From an uncultured Centipeda sp. (GTDB taxonomy: Bacteria; Bacillota; Negativicutes; Selenomonadales; Selenomonadaceae), in contig CALALM010000280.1 of NCBI GenBank assembly GCA_937925565.1, forward strand, positions 1-6,057: a stretch of DNA of 6,057 nucleotides. Reading direction: 5' to 3'. Positions 1-6,053 of this stretch are shown here, in pieces. Numbering within the stretch: position 1 is the stretch's first letter; every line of letters starts with the position of its first letter. The notes under the pieces are model-generated. The model made no database searches. It saw only the letters and a list, made by a program, of their open reading frames with translations, and was not told the origin of the DNA. The translations under genes were made by a program, and so were the position numbers.

Positions 1-567
1 TGTCGGTTCACCAAGCTAACGCGCGTTGTGGCACAGCTTTACTTGCTTTCTTGGTGGTATCCCGACACCTACGAGCTTAACCGCATACTGCCCAACCTCG
101 ACCATGTGTTTGCCCAAGCCGAACAATCGGTGTTTGGTTTTCAACCTGCACTGGTGTTTTGCGATGCCATGCCTTCGGCTTGGTTTAGCGAACTGATGGA
201 CATGGGCTACGCCTCTTACTTCCCCATGATATTGGCCGTAACGCTGTTTTACTTCTTTTGCCGTTACGCCGAGTTTGAAAGAGCGTCGTTCGTACTCATC
301 GCCGCCTTCTTCATCTATTACGTGGTGTTCGTGGCCTTGCCCGTAACGGGTCCGCAATATTACTATCCTGCCGTGGGCATGGAAAAGATAGCGATGGGCA
401 TTTTTCCCAACGTTGGCGACTACTTCAACCTGCACAGCGAACGCCTTACCAGTCCTGGTTATGCCAATGGCATATTCTATCAGATGGTGGAGCACGCTCA
501 CGAGGCGGGCGAACGTCCCACAGCTGCATTCCCCAGCAGTCATGTAGGCATCAGCACCGTCATTATG
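1..567 (+). other. Bacteroidota-like PAP2 superfamily domain, truncated at both ends
   Basis: This segment encodes a polytopic membrane protein with the PAP2 phosphatase/phosphotransferase signature FPSSHVG, preceded by a GPQYYY segment that in this family lies at the active-site entrance. Proteins of this type act on lipid phosphates or transfer head groups at the membrane; the exact substrate cannot be told. The YLLSWWYPDTYELNR start of the visible part looks like Prevotella/Bacteroides homologues (recall, not a search). Codons are mixed, with CTT, TTG and ATA present, unlike everything downstream. The segment ends right after the second catalytic motif, so the conserved His/Asp of the third motif is missing. 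The right boundary is approximate (540-580). Confidence 0.7.
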
Positions 568-948
568 CTCTTCTACTCGTTCCGCGCGATGGTCGGCTCC
601 GGCTTCTTCATGGTGCTCGTTTCGCTCGTGGTGTTCTACCTCGCAAAAAAAGACAAACTGTTCTCGGCAAAAAAACTGCTCTACGCGCTCCCGTGGCTCG
701 TGGTCGTTCCCTTTATCGCAAACTCCTGCGGCTGGATTGTCGCGGAGATGGGGCGTCAGCCATGGCTCGTTGTCGGACTCCAAAAGACGGTGGACGGTGT
801 TTCGCCGAATCTCACCTCTGCTGAGATCATGATTTCAATGATCGGGTTCACGGTGCTCTACCTGCTGCTCCTGATCACGGCGCTCTATCTCGCCTTCCGC
901 TTCATCCGCCGCACGCAGATCACACCTGCCATCGAAGGAGGGAAGTAA
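1..948 (+). CDS. Chimeric ORF: PAP2-type membrane phosphatase N-part fused in frame to cytochrome bd subunit I (CydA) C-terminus; 5' partial
   Basis: The frame is open from base 1, so the true start lies upstream; the GTG at 28 is only the first internal start codon and has no convincing ribosome site. Numbering from that GTG, residues 1-180 resemble the PAP2_3/inositol-phosphorylceramide-synthase-like group: an LPVTGPQYYY segment (about 104-113), several membrane helices, and FPSSHVG with His172. From about residue 181 the protein is CydA: SFRAMVG (Arg186, Met188), membrane helices, WIVAEMGRQPW (Glu240, Arg243), and a C-terminal helix ending at TAA 946-948. The PAP2 part lacks the third motif (SRx5Hx3D type) and the CydA part lacks the quinol loop and the N-terminal heme ligands, so neither activity is expected. 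Leucine codon use switches at the join. A chimeric assembly is the most likely cause; real gene fusion is the alternative. Confidence 0.8.
   Translation, partial: CRFTKLTRVVAQLYLLSWWYPDTYELNRILPNLDHVFAQAEQSVFGFQPALVFCDAMPSAWFSELMDMGYASYFPMILAVTLFYFFCRYAEFERASFVLIAAFFIYYVVFVALPVTGPQYYYPAVGMEKIAMGIFPNVGDYFNLHSERLTSPGYANGIFYQMVEHAHEAGERPTAAFPSSHVGISTVIMLFYSFRAMVGSGFFMVLVSLVVFYLAKKDKLFSAKKLLYALPWLVVVPFIANSCGWIVAEMGRQPWLVVGLQKTVDGVSPNLTSAEIMISMIGFTVLYLLLLITALYLAFRFIRRTQITPAIEGGK
541..585 (+). other. Chimera junction between PAP2 and CydA sequence
   Basis: The family switch occurs between the PSSH motif (His codon at 541-543) and the CydA SFRAMVG motif (starts at 577). Before it, by hand count from the GTG at 28, leucine codons are CTT 4, TTG 3, CTG 5, CTC 2 and there are several ATA codons. 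After it, leucines are CTC 14, CTG 5 and no ATA occurs. No insertion-sequence end, inverted repeat or target duplication is visible at the join, and the frame is kept. The exact base cannot be fixed without parent sequences. Confidence 0.65.
568..948 (+). pseudogene. cydA: Cytochrome bd ubiquinol oxidase subunit I, C-terminal fragment
   Basis: This is the last ~125 codons of cydA, read in the same frame as the PAP2 segment before it. Complete CydA has roughly 440-520 residues and carries hemes b558, b595 and d. Here only the end is present: SFRAMVG, whose Arg and Met match E. coli Arg391 and Met393 (Met393 is a heme b558 ligand), and AEMGRQPW, whose Glu and Arg match E. coli Glu445 and Arg448 near the b595/d site. 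The N-terminal His ligands and the quinol-binding Q loop are absent. Two A7 runs (645-651 and 669-675) do not disturb the frame. TAA is 2 nt before cydB, the normal operon arrangement, so the fragment is in its native place on its right side. The left boundary is approximate. Confidence 0.8.
935..941 (+). promoter_or_regulatory. Shine-Dalgarno site of cydB
   Basis: AAGGAGG lies 9 nt before the ATG at 951, inside the last codons of the cydA fragment. It fixes the cydB start and shows that cydB is translated from its own strong site, so it could be expressed whatever happened to cydA. Confidence 0.85.
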
Positions 949-950
949 GA

Positions 951-1967
951 ATGGACTACAATATTCTCTGGTTCGTGCTCATCGTCGTACTCTTCACGGG
1001 ATTCTTCTTTCTCGAGGGATTTGACTACGGCGTCGGCACACTGCTCACACTCCTCTCGGACAAAGAGAGCGACCGCTCTCAGGTCATCCGCACGATCGGT
1101 CCCGTCTGGGACGGCAATGAGGTCTGGATGATTACGGCGGGCGGCGCTACCTTTGCGGCGTTTCCGCATGTCTATGCGACGATGTTCAGCACCTTCTACA
1201 TCGCACTCTTCCTCATGCTCGTCGCTCTCATCCTGCGCGGTGTCGCATTCGAGTTCCGCCATCAGCGTGAGGATACAGAGTGGCAGCGCCGCTGGTCGTA
1301 CGCGATTGCGTTCGGCAGCATTGTCCCTGGATTCCTCTGGGGCGTTGCCGTCACGAATCTGATCGCGGGGCTGCCCATTGGCTCGAACATGGTCTATCAG
1401 GGCAACTTCTTCGATCTTCTGACCCCCTATACGGTGGTCGGCGGCGTAACCTTCCTCACGGTCTTTGCCTTCCACGGTGCGGCGTTCCTGCGCCTGCGTC
1501 TCACGGATCGCTATCTCCTCGACCGCGCCCGTGTGCTCGGTTTGAAGTTCGGCGTCCTCGCAGCGCTCCTCTACGTACTCTGCATGATCCTCACCTATGT
1601 TGAGACGGATCTCTATGCGAGCCCGCTCGCTGCCGGCGCTCTTGTCTTCTCGGCGGCGGCATTCGTCGCAGCGCTTGGCGCAATGTATAAGGGAACACAG
1701 CTGGCCGCATTCATGCTCGGCGGTCTTGCGATCGTCGGCACAACGATCGGCTTCTTTGCCGGTCTCTTCCCGCGCCTCATGGTCTCGAGCCTGAATCCCG
1801 GGTACAGCCTCACGATCTACAATGCGTCCTCGACGGAGTACACACTCTCCATCATGACGATCGCAGCGGCCATTCTCGTTCCCGTCGTCCTCGCCTATCA
1901 GATCTGGACGTACTACATCTTCCGCAAGCGCATCTCACCGAATGACAACGGTCATCAGGCATACTGA
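951..1967 (+). CDS. cydB: Cytochrome bd ubiquinol oxidase subunit II
   Basis: CydB is the second membrane subunit of the bd-type quinol oxidase, which reduces O2 to water with quinol electrons at high affinity; it pairs with CydA in the cytoplasmic membrane. The 338 residues match the usual family length. The N-terminal helix runs into FLEGFDYGVG (about 21-30), typical of CydB. GPVWDGNEVW (Trp53, Asp54) matches the conserved WDG(N)xVW motif with E. coli Trp57/Asp58, followed by ITAGGATFAAFP. RGVAFEFRH (Arg96-His104) matches the conserved segment after helix 3. Hydrophobic segments continue to the C-terminus, in line with about nine helices in the family. The start is fixed by AAGGAGG 9 nt upstream. 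It lies 2 nt after the cydA end and 5 nt before cydD. The gene is intact; without a full CydA it would not form an oxidase. Confidence 0.96.
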   Translation: MDYNILWFVLIVVLFTGFFFLEGFDYGVGTLLTLLSDKESDRSQVIRTIGPVWDGNEVWMITAGGATFAAFPHVYATMFSTFYIALFLMLVALILRGVAFEFRHQREDTEWQRRWSYAIAFGSIVPGFLWGVAVTNLIAGLPIGSNMVYQGNFFDLLTPYTVVGGVTFLTVFAFHGAAFLRLRLTDRYLLDRARVLGLKFGVLAALLYVLCMILTYVETDLYASPLAAGALVFSAAAFVAALGAMYKGTQLAAFMLGGLAIVGTTIGFFAGLFPRLMVSSLNPGYSLTIYNASSTEYTLSIMTIAAAILVPVVLAYQIWTYYIFRKRISPNDNGHQAY

Positions 1968-1972
1968 TCACA

Positions 1973-3619
1973 ATGAAAAAAAAGAAGTCCATTCTGCTGT
2001 CTGTGCTTCGCACTGAGCGGAACAGCATCCTCGCGCGCACGGCGATCGAGTTCCTCCACGGAGGTCTCGTCGTCGCGGCAGCATGGGAGACTGCCGTCAT
2101 TGTGAATGCGGTATTTATAGAACACGGCAGGCTTGCTGAAACAGCATCAGATCTTCTGATGCTGTTTTTGTGCGTTCTCTCGATGGCACTGCTGCGCCTG
2201 CCGAAGGGACGCATTGAGGCACAACTCTCGCATGACGTGCGCCTCTTCGCACGATCCTCCCTGCACGAGGCAATGCTCCTGCACGGGCGCAGTTCCTCGG
2301 GTGCGCTGACGCTCACACTCGAACGCGTCGATGCGCTCGATCCGTTCTTTCACACGGTACTGCCCACAATGATTGCAGGAGTTGTCCTCATCCCGCTCAT
2401 CCTCATTGTCACGGCGATCGCGGATCCGCTCTCGGCACTCCTCTTCCTCGTCACGCTGCCGATCGCGCCCTTCCTTCTCTTCCTCATCGGCAAGGCGACA
2501 CGCCGCGCGAGTGAACGGCAGTGGGACAAGATGCAGGCACTCACGGACGGATTCGGCGAACTCGTGCGTGCAGCGATGACGCTCAAGATCTTTCGCCGCG
2601 TCGATGAAGAAGGCGCACATCTTGCACGGATGAGCCACAGCTTCGCCGAGGCGTCCCTCTCCGTCCTGCGCCTTGCCTTTGTCTCAGCGTTCGCGCTCGA
2701 GCTGATTACAACACTCTCGATTGCACTCATTGCCGTCTCCATCGGTCTGCGCCTCCTCGACGGGATGATGACGTTTCAGACGGCGTTCTTTGTCCTCATC
2801 CTCGCGCCGCTCTTCTATCAGCCGTTGCGCGAGGGCGGCATCGCGTTTCATGCGGCGATGGATGCCAAGACAGCGGAGGCGGCACTCCTACCCTACGTGG
2901 GTCTCCCCTCCCCCCGGGACGGTGCACGCAGTCAGATCCTCTCGCCGCCCGCCGTGCATGCGGAGCATCTCTCCTATCGCTATCCGCTGACCGAGGAGAC
3001 CGTGCTCACGAACGCGAATTACTCCTTCCCTGCGGGAAAAGCCACGGTGCTTGCAGGGGCGAGCGGCATTGGGAAATCTACCCTGCTGCTCCTGCTCGCA
3101 GGTCAGACTGCACCGACGGAGGGAAAAATTGTGCTCGCGGACGGTGCGGGAAACGGCAGCGCATTTGACCTTGCGCACCTCTCTGCGGCAACGCGGCAAA
3201 ATCTCATCACCTACGTTCCGCAGGAGCCGCATATCTTTACGGCGTCGCTTGCGGAGAACGTCAGCCTCTGGCTCGAACATGCCACGAATGAAACCCTCAC
3301 GGCAGCACTTGAGGCAGCTTCGCTCGGCGACTTCCTGCGCTCCCTGCCCGAGGGACTCGAAACTCCGCTCGGCGCCGGCGGACATCCGCTCTCTGCGGGC
3401 GAGCGGCATCGCCTCGGACTCGCGCGCGCATTTTTTCAGAATCGCCCCATCGTACTGCTCGACGAGATCACGGCGGGTCTGGACGGGGAAACAGAGGCAC
3501 GGGTCATTGCGGCACTGACACAATTTGCACACCATCGTACGTTGATTCTGACATCGCACCGCCCCGCTCTCATCGCGTGGGCAGATCACGTTATCACATT
3601 GGGAGGTGAGCACGCATGA
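1973..3619 (+). CDS. cydD: CydD-type subunit of the CydDC ABC transporter (cytochrome bd assembly)
   Basis: An ABC half-transporter with a membrane domain (about 1-290) and an ATPase domain (about 310-548). CydDC is required for assembly of cytochrome bd; it has been described as a cysteine/glutathione exporter and more recently as a heme transporter. Six hydrophobic segments are visible, ending in LAPLFYQPLREGG (277-289), the CydD hallmark. The ATPase has Walker A GASGIGKS (362-369), Q-loop Gln417, signature LSAGE (473-477), Walker B/D-loop DEITAGLD (497-504) and H-loop His529, so it should hydrolyse ATP. The 548 residues are slightly short of common CydD lengths (about 570-590). Two points are unusual: LSAGE instead of LSGGQ, and Leu280 where many CydD proteins have Glu (APEFF/Y, from memory). 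The ribosome site is weak (AGG at 1957-1959), and an A8 run follows the ATG; coupling to cydB is likely. A terminator-like hairpin lies within the gene at 2139-2169. Confidence 0.92.
   Translation: MKKKKSILLSVLRTERNSILARTAIEFLHGGLVVAAAWETAVIVNAVFIEHGRLAETASDLLMLFLCVLSMALLRLPKGRIEAQLSHDVRLFARSSLHEAMLLHGRSSSGALTLTLERVDALDPFFHTVLPTMIAGVVLIPLILIVTAIADPLSALLFLVTLPIAPFLLFLIGKATRRASERQWDKMQALTDGFGELVRAAMTLKIFRRVDEEGAHLARMSHSFAEASLSVLRLAFVSAFALELITTLSIALIAVSIGLRLLDGMMTFQTAFFVLILAPLFYQPLREGGIAFHAAMDAKTAEAALLPYVGLPSPRDGARSQILSPPAVHAEHLSYRYPLTEETVLTNANYSFPAGKATVLAGASGIGKSTLLLLLAGQTAPTEGKIVLADGAGNGSAFDLAHLSAATRQNLITYVPQEPHIFTASLAENVSLWLEHATNETLTAALEAASLGDFLRSLPEGLETPLGAGGHPLSAGERHRLGLARAFFQNRPIVLLDEITAGLDGETEARVIAALTQFAHHRTLILTSHRPALIAWADHVITLGGEHA
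2139..2169 (+). terminator. Terminator-like hairpin inside cydD
   Basis: AAACAGCATCAGA (2139-2151) and TCTGATGCTGTTT (2155-2167) are perfect reverse complements over 13 bp, separated by a 3-nt loop TCT. The right arm ends in a T5 run (2165-2169), so the element has the shape of an intrinsic terminator with an A-rich foot and a U-tract. It falls about 165 nt into cydD, near codons 56-66, in a stretch less GC-rich than its surroundings. The stem has only five G:C pairs and the T-run is short, so partial termination or an mRNA-processing/stability role is more likely than a full stop. The structure is seen directly; the function is inferred. Confidence 0.4.
3602..3609 (+). promoter_or_regulatory. 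Shine-Dalgarno site of cydC
   Basis: GGAGGTGA, a full-length match to the anti-SD, lies 6 nt before the ATG at 3616 and within the last cydD codons. It fixes the cydC start, whose ATGA overlaps the cydD stop. cydD itself has only a weak site, so cydC can be reinitiated efficiently after cydD is translated. Confidence 0.85.
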
Positions 3620-5223
3620 CAGGAACACTCTTCCGACTACTCAGGATTGCTGATCCGATGAAGGCGCTGCCCGCTCTTATCGCGGGCATACTTGCGGCTG
3701 CCTCGGGCATTGCGCTCATCGGTGCAGCGGCGTGGATCATCGCAAGTGCCGCCCTGCAGCCCCCCCTCTCCGCACTCGCACTCATGATTACGACGGTGCG
3801 CGCCTGCGGCATCGGGCGCGCCGTCTTTCGCTACCTCGACCGCCTGCTCTCCCATCGGCTTGCGTTCGCGTGTTACGAAGGCTTGCAGCAGGCGACCTAC
3901 CGCCGCTCGGCTGCGACGATTCCGCTGCGCGAAGGAAACGTGCGTGAGGGCGAATTCCTGCACGACCTCCTGACAGGCTGCGAGACACTGCGTGACTTCT
4001 ACCTCCGCACCGTCCCGCAGCCGCTGATCGCGGGAATACTCACCGCCGTAACCTGCGCGGCTCTCCTGCCGCTCAGCCCGTGGGGCATACTGCTCATCGT
4101 ACTCCTGTATGCCGCGCATCTCGTTCTCCCCCACCTGCTACGGGAAACAGATTTGCGGACGGAGAGCGCCGCCTACCGCAGCGCACTGCTCGATCGGCTC
4201 GACGGACGCATGGAACTTGCGGCGGCGGGCACTCTCGTGGATGCCACGAATCATCTCGATCGGGCGGCAGTGAATTTTCAGCAGAAACAGAGCGGCAAAC
4301 GCACGAAGCGCGAGCGCCTTTTCACACTGCTCGACGTTCTGCGCGTATCGGTCTGGGTCGGACTTATCATCCTGCTGATGCCGCTTGTTGCGGCCGGAAC
4401 CCTTTCAGGCGTGCAGTACGCCGTCTGGGTGCTCATTATTGAGGCAGTCCTCAGCGAGTATCGCCCCCTACCCGCTGCAAGCCTCGGTACGGTGGAGGCA
4501 GTACGGGCGGCAGAGACAATTCTGCCCGCGACGAAGGAACTACGTGAAATCACCTCTCCCGTGCCCGACAGCGCCCCCGACGCGCCTCTTATTGAGGCGC
4601 AGGACATCTCCTTCGGATATCATGCCTCCGTGCCCATACTGAACGGACTCTCGTTCACAATTCAGCGCGGTCAGCACACGGCGATCATCGGTGAGAGCGG
4701 CGCAGGCAAAACCACGCTTGCAAGCCTCCTCCTGCGCCTCTGGGATGTCGATGGCGGGATGCTCTCCTACCGCGGAGCAAAGCATACAGAACTCTCTCCG
4801 ACCGCGACGCGCGCTCTCTTCGGCGCTGCGCTTCAGGGCAGTTATCTCTTCAGCACGTCAATACGCGACAACTTCCTGCGTCTGCACGAAGGTATAACGG
4901 AGGAACGTATGTGGGAGGCACTCGAAACGGCACAGCTTGCCGATGTTGTGCGGGCACTTCCTGCGGGACTCGACGAAGAGCTCGGCGCGAATGCCGCACG
5001 CCTCTCGGGCGGACAGCGCAGCCGCCTCCTCACGGCGCTTGCGCTCGCCTCCAATGCGCCGATTCTTCTCCTCGACGAGCCGACCGCAGGGCTTGATGCA
5101 GAGCGTGGGGAGCGGTTGATTGCCGCCGTTCTCGCGGAACTCGACGCGCGCGGCGGTACGCTCATCGTCATCACGCATGACCTTCCCCTTCTCGACCGTA
5201 TGAAACAGGTGATAGAACTATGA
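3616..5223 (+). CDS. cydC: CydC-type subunit of the CydDC ABC transporter (cytochrome bd assembly)
   Basis: Partner half-transporter of the preceding gene; the two would form the heterodimeric CydDC exporter in the cytoplasmic membrane. The membrane domain covers about residues 1-300, with clear hydrophobic segments near 14-36, 130-175 and 240-295. RYLDRLLSH (His80) matches the conserved RYxERLxSH segment; the E. coli His there has been reported as a heme ligand in CydC (recall). EYRPLPAA (281-288) is the CydC counterpart of the CydD PLR motif. The ATPase domain has Walker A GESGAGKT (359-366), Gln407 as Q-loop, a canonical LSGGQ (463-467), DEPTAGLD (487-494) and H-loop His521. The length of 535 residues is close to the family norm. 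The start is set by the strong GGAGGTGA. It overlaps cydD by 4 nt and the next gene by 4 nt, so the three genes are likely translated as a coupled unit. No truncation or frameshift is seen. Confidence 0.92.
   Translation: MTGTLFRLLRIADPMKALPALIAGILAAASGIALIGAAAWIIASAALQPPLSALALMITTVRACGIGRAVFRYLDRLLSHRLAFACYEGLQQATYRRSAATIPLREGNVREGEFLHDLLTGCETLRDFYLRTVPQPLIAGILTAVTCAALLPLSPWGILLIVLLYAAHLVLPHLLRETDLRTESAAYRSALLDRLDGRMELAAAGTLVDATNHLDRAAVNFQQKQSGKRTKRERLFTLLDVLRVSVWVGLIILLMPLVAAGTLSGVQYAVWVLIIEAVLSEYRPLPAASLGTVEAVRAAETILPATKELREITSPVPDSAPDAPLIEAQDISFGYHASVPILNGLSFTIQRGQHTAIIGESGAGKTTLASLLLRLWDVDGGMLSYRGAKHTELSPTATRALFGAALQGSYLFSTSIRDNFLRLHEGITEERMWEALETAQLADVVRALPAGLDEELGANAARLSGGQRSRLLTALALASNAPILLLDEPTAGLDAERGERLIAAVLAELDARGGTLIVITHDLPLLDRMKQVIEL
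5207..5212 (+). promoter_or_regulatory. Shine-Dalgarno site of the TPR-like gene
   Basis: AGGTGA lies 7 nt before the ATG at 5220 and inside the last cydC codons. Together with the ATGA overlap (5220-5223) it supports this start and indicates that the downstream protein is translated as part of the cyd operon. Confidence 0.75.
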
Positions 5224-5936
5224 CAGAAGAACGCTTTCACGAACTCATTCACGTTGTTTTGGATTGCCTCGGCGCAGCAGCCCCGCCCCACGACCTCTTT
5301 GCGGGCGGCGTAGCGGACTGGCACGCACGCGCACGCCTTGCCCATTTCCTCGCACAGGCGGAGGAATATCGCAGTGATGCTCTCGCACTTTTTCAGAGTA
5401 TCATCGACGCAGAGCCGAACGAAGAGCTTGCACAGGACGTAGAGGAGAAGGTCTATGCCATGCAGGGGCTGAGTGCGCTCGAAGCTGCGGAAAAGGAGAT
5501 GCAGGAAGCGGCACTCGAGCACATCAACCTTGCCATCGAGTGCGCCGAGTCCACGGATTTCCTCTACAAGTACATCCTGCGCGGCGAGCTCTGGGCAGAT
5601 CGCTGGAACCTCATGCACAAGCTGCACATGACCGAGGATGCCGAGGCAGAGGTGGACGAGCGCATTGCCGCCTTTGACGGGCTCGCGGACGCCGTGCCGC
5701 ACAACTCGTATCTCTACTACGGCTACCGCTTCAAGGCACATCTCGCCGCCGAGCGCGGCGTCGTCCTCATCGCAAAGGACTACATGCACATGGCGCTGCA
5801 CGCAATGGAGATTCCGTCCGCATACGAGCAGGGGCTTGCGGATGCCTTTGCCGCGACACATGAAAATGCCCCGTGGATTCTGCGCGAGATCGACCGCGCA
5901 ACGCCGAATCCCGAACAGCTGCATTGGGATATATAG
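5220..5936 (+). CDS. TPR-like helical protein of unknown function, last gene of the cyd operon
   Basis: A 238-residue soluble, acidic protein with no signal peptide and no membrane segment, so it is probably cytoplasmic. It reads as almost entirely helical. Residues 34-67 (WHARARLAHF... through DALALF to AEPN) look like one tetratricopeptide-type helix pair. Residues 76-110 and about 155-195 look like further degenerate helical repeats, the latter rich in Tyr, His and Met. The two cysteines (Cys16, Cys108) form no CxxC or heme-binding motif, and no catalytic motif is recognised. Proteins with such repeats usually bind partner proteins. The start is set by AGGTGA and a 4-nt overlap with cydC, and the terminator begins 3 nt after TAG, so the gene belongs to this operon. 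A role in assembling or regulating cytochrome bd or CydDC is inferred from position only; it could also be an unrelated passenger. Confidence 0.85.
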   Translation: MTEERFHELIHVVLDCLGAAAPPHDLFAGGVADWHARARLAHFLAQAEEYRSDALALFQSIIDAEPNEELAQDVEEKVYAMQGLSALEAAEKEMQEAALEHINLAIECAESTDFLYKYILRGELWADRWNLMHKLHMTEDAEAEVDERIAAFDGLADAVPHNSYLYYGYRFKAHLAAERGVVLIAKDYMHMALHAMEIPSAYEQGLADAFAATHENAPWILREIDRATPNPEQLHWDI

Positions 5937-5939
5937 GAT

Positions 5940-5991
5940 AAATGGAGATGCTGCACAAACGATGCGGCACCTCCATTTTTTAAATTTTTTT
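5940..5991 (+). terminator. Rho-independent terminator of the cyd operon
   Basis: The arms AAATGGAG (5940-5947) and CTCCATTT (5971-5978) pair perfectly. After one A/C mismatch, TGCTGCA (5949-5955) pairs with TGCGGCA (5963-5969), with one G:T wobble and a 7-nt loop CAAACGA. A T6 run (5976-5981) overlaps the foot of the stem, followed by AAA and a second T7 run (5985-5991). It starts 3 nt after the stop of the TPR-like gene. On the - strand the hairpin is not followed by a T-run, so it acts mainly for + transcription. Confidence 0.93.
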
Positions 5992-6009
5992 CAAAATTTT
6001 TCGCAAAAC

Positions 6010-6025
6010 CTGTCATTTATGACAG
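6010..6025. repeat. 16-bp palindrome, possible operator
   Basis: CTGTCAT (6010-6016) and ATGACAG (6019-6025) are perfect inverted repeats with a 2-nt TT spacer. It lies between the operon terminator and a candidate -10 at the window end, overlapping a -35-like ATGACA. It is too short-looped to be a good RNA hairpin and has no directly adjoining T-run, so a binding site for a dimeric regulator is the better reading. I do not recognise the regulator; it does not match the FNR (TTGAT-N4-ATCAA) or Rex (TTGTGAA-N4-TTCACAA) consensus. Confidence 0.45.
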
Positions 6026-6053
6026 TACGCTTTTTTTCATGATATGTTACAAT
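6019..6053 (+). promoter_or_regulatory. Candidate promoter of the next, unseen gene
   Basis: A good extended -10, TGTTACAAT (TACAAT at 6048-6053), lies in an AT-rich stretch just after the terminator. The only -35-like hexamer, ATGACA (6019-6024), is 23 nt from it, which is too far. It is 18 nt from a weaker -10, TATGTT (6043-6048). Either the extended -10 works without a -35, or the weaker pair is used. The transcribed gene would lie beyond the window. Confidence 0.35.

Noticed and set aside
28..30. GTG at 28 as the true start of the PAP2 gene
   Set aside because: The frame is open back to base 1, no ribosome site precedes it, and the PAP2 family normally has more N-terminal sequence; the gene is cut by the window edge.
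541..600. Mobile element insertion as the cause of the fusion
   Set aside because: No transposase sequence, terminal inverted repeats or target-site duplication are visible at the join.
643..675. Two A7 runs (645-651, 669-675) as programmed frameshift or sequencing-error sites
   Set aside because: The CydA frame reads through both with good family motifs after them, and no alternative frame product is plausible.
16..783. A 255-codon open frame on the - strand opposite the PAP2/CydA fusion
   Set aside because: It is antisense to recognisable protein motifs, is low-complexity (His/Glu/Arg rich), and crosses the junction between two unrelated sources.
3669..3687. Hairpin GCCCGC / GCGGGC early in cydC
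   Set aside because: Only 6 bp with a 7-nt loop and no T-run; expected by chance in GC-rich coding sequence.
4842..5924. A 360-codon open frame on the - strand across the end of cydC and the TPR-like gene
   Set aside because: It is antisense to two well-supported genes, has no recognisable domain, and its composition is that of a reverse-strand shadow in GC-rich coding DNA.
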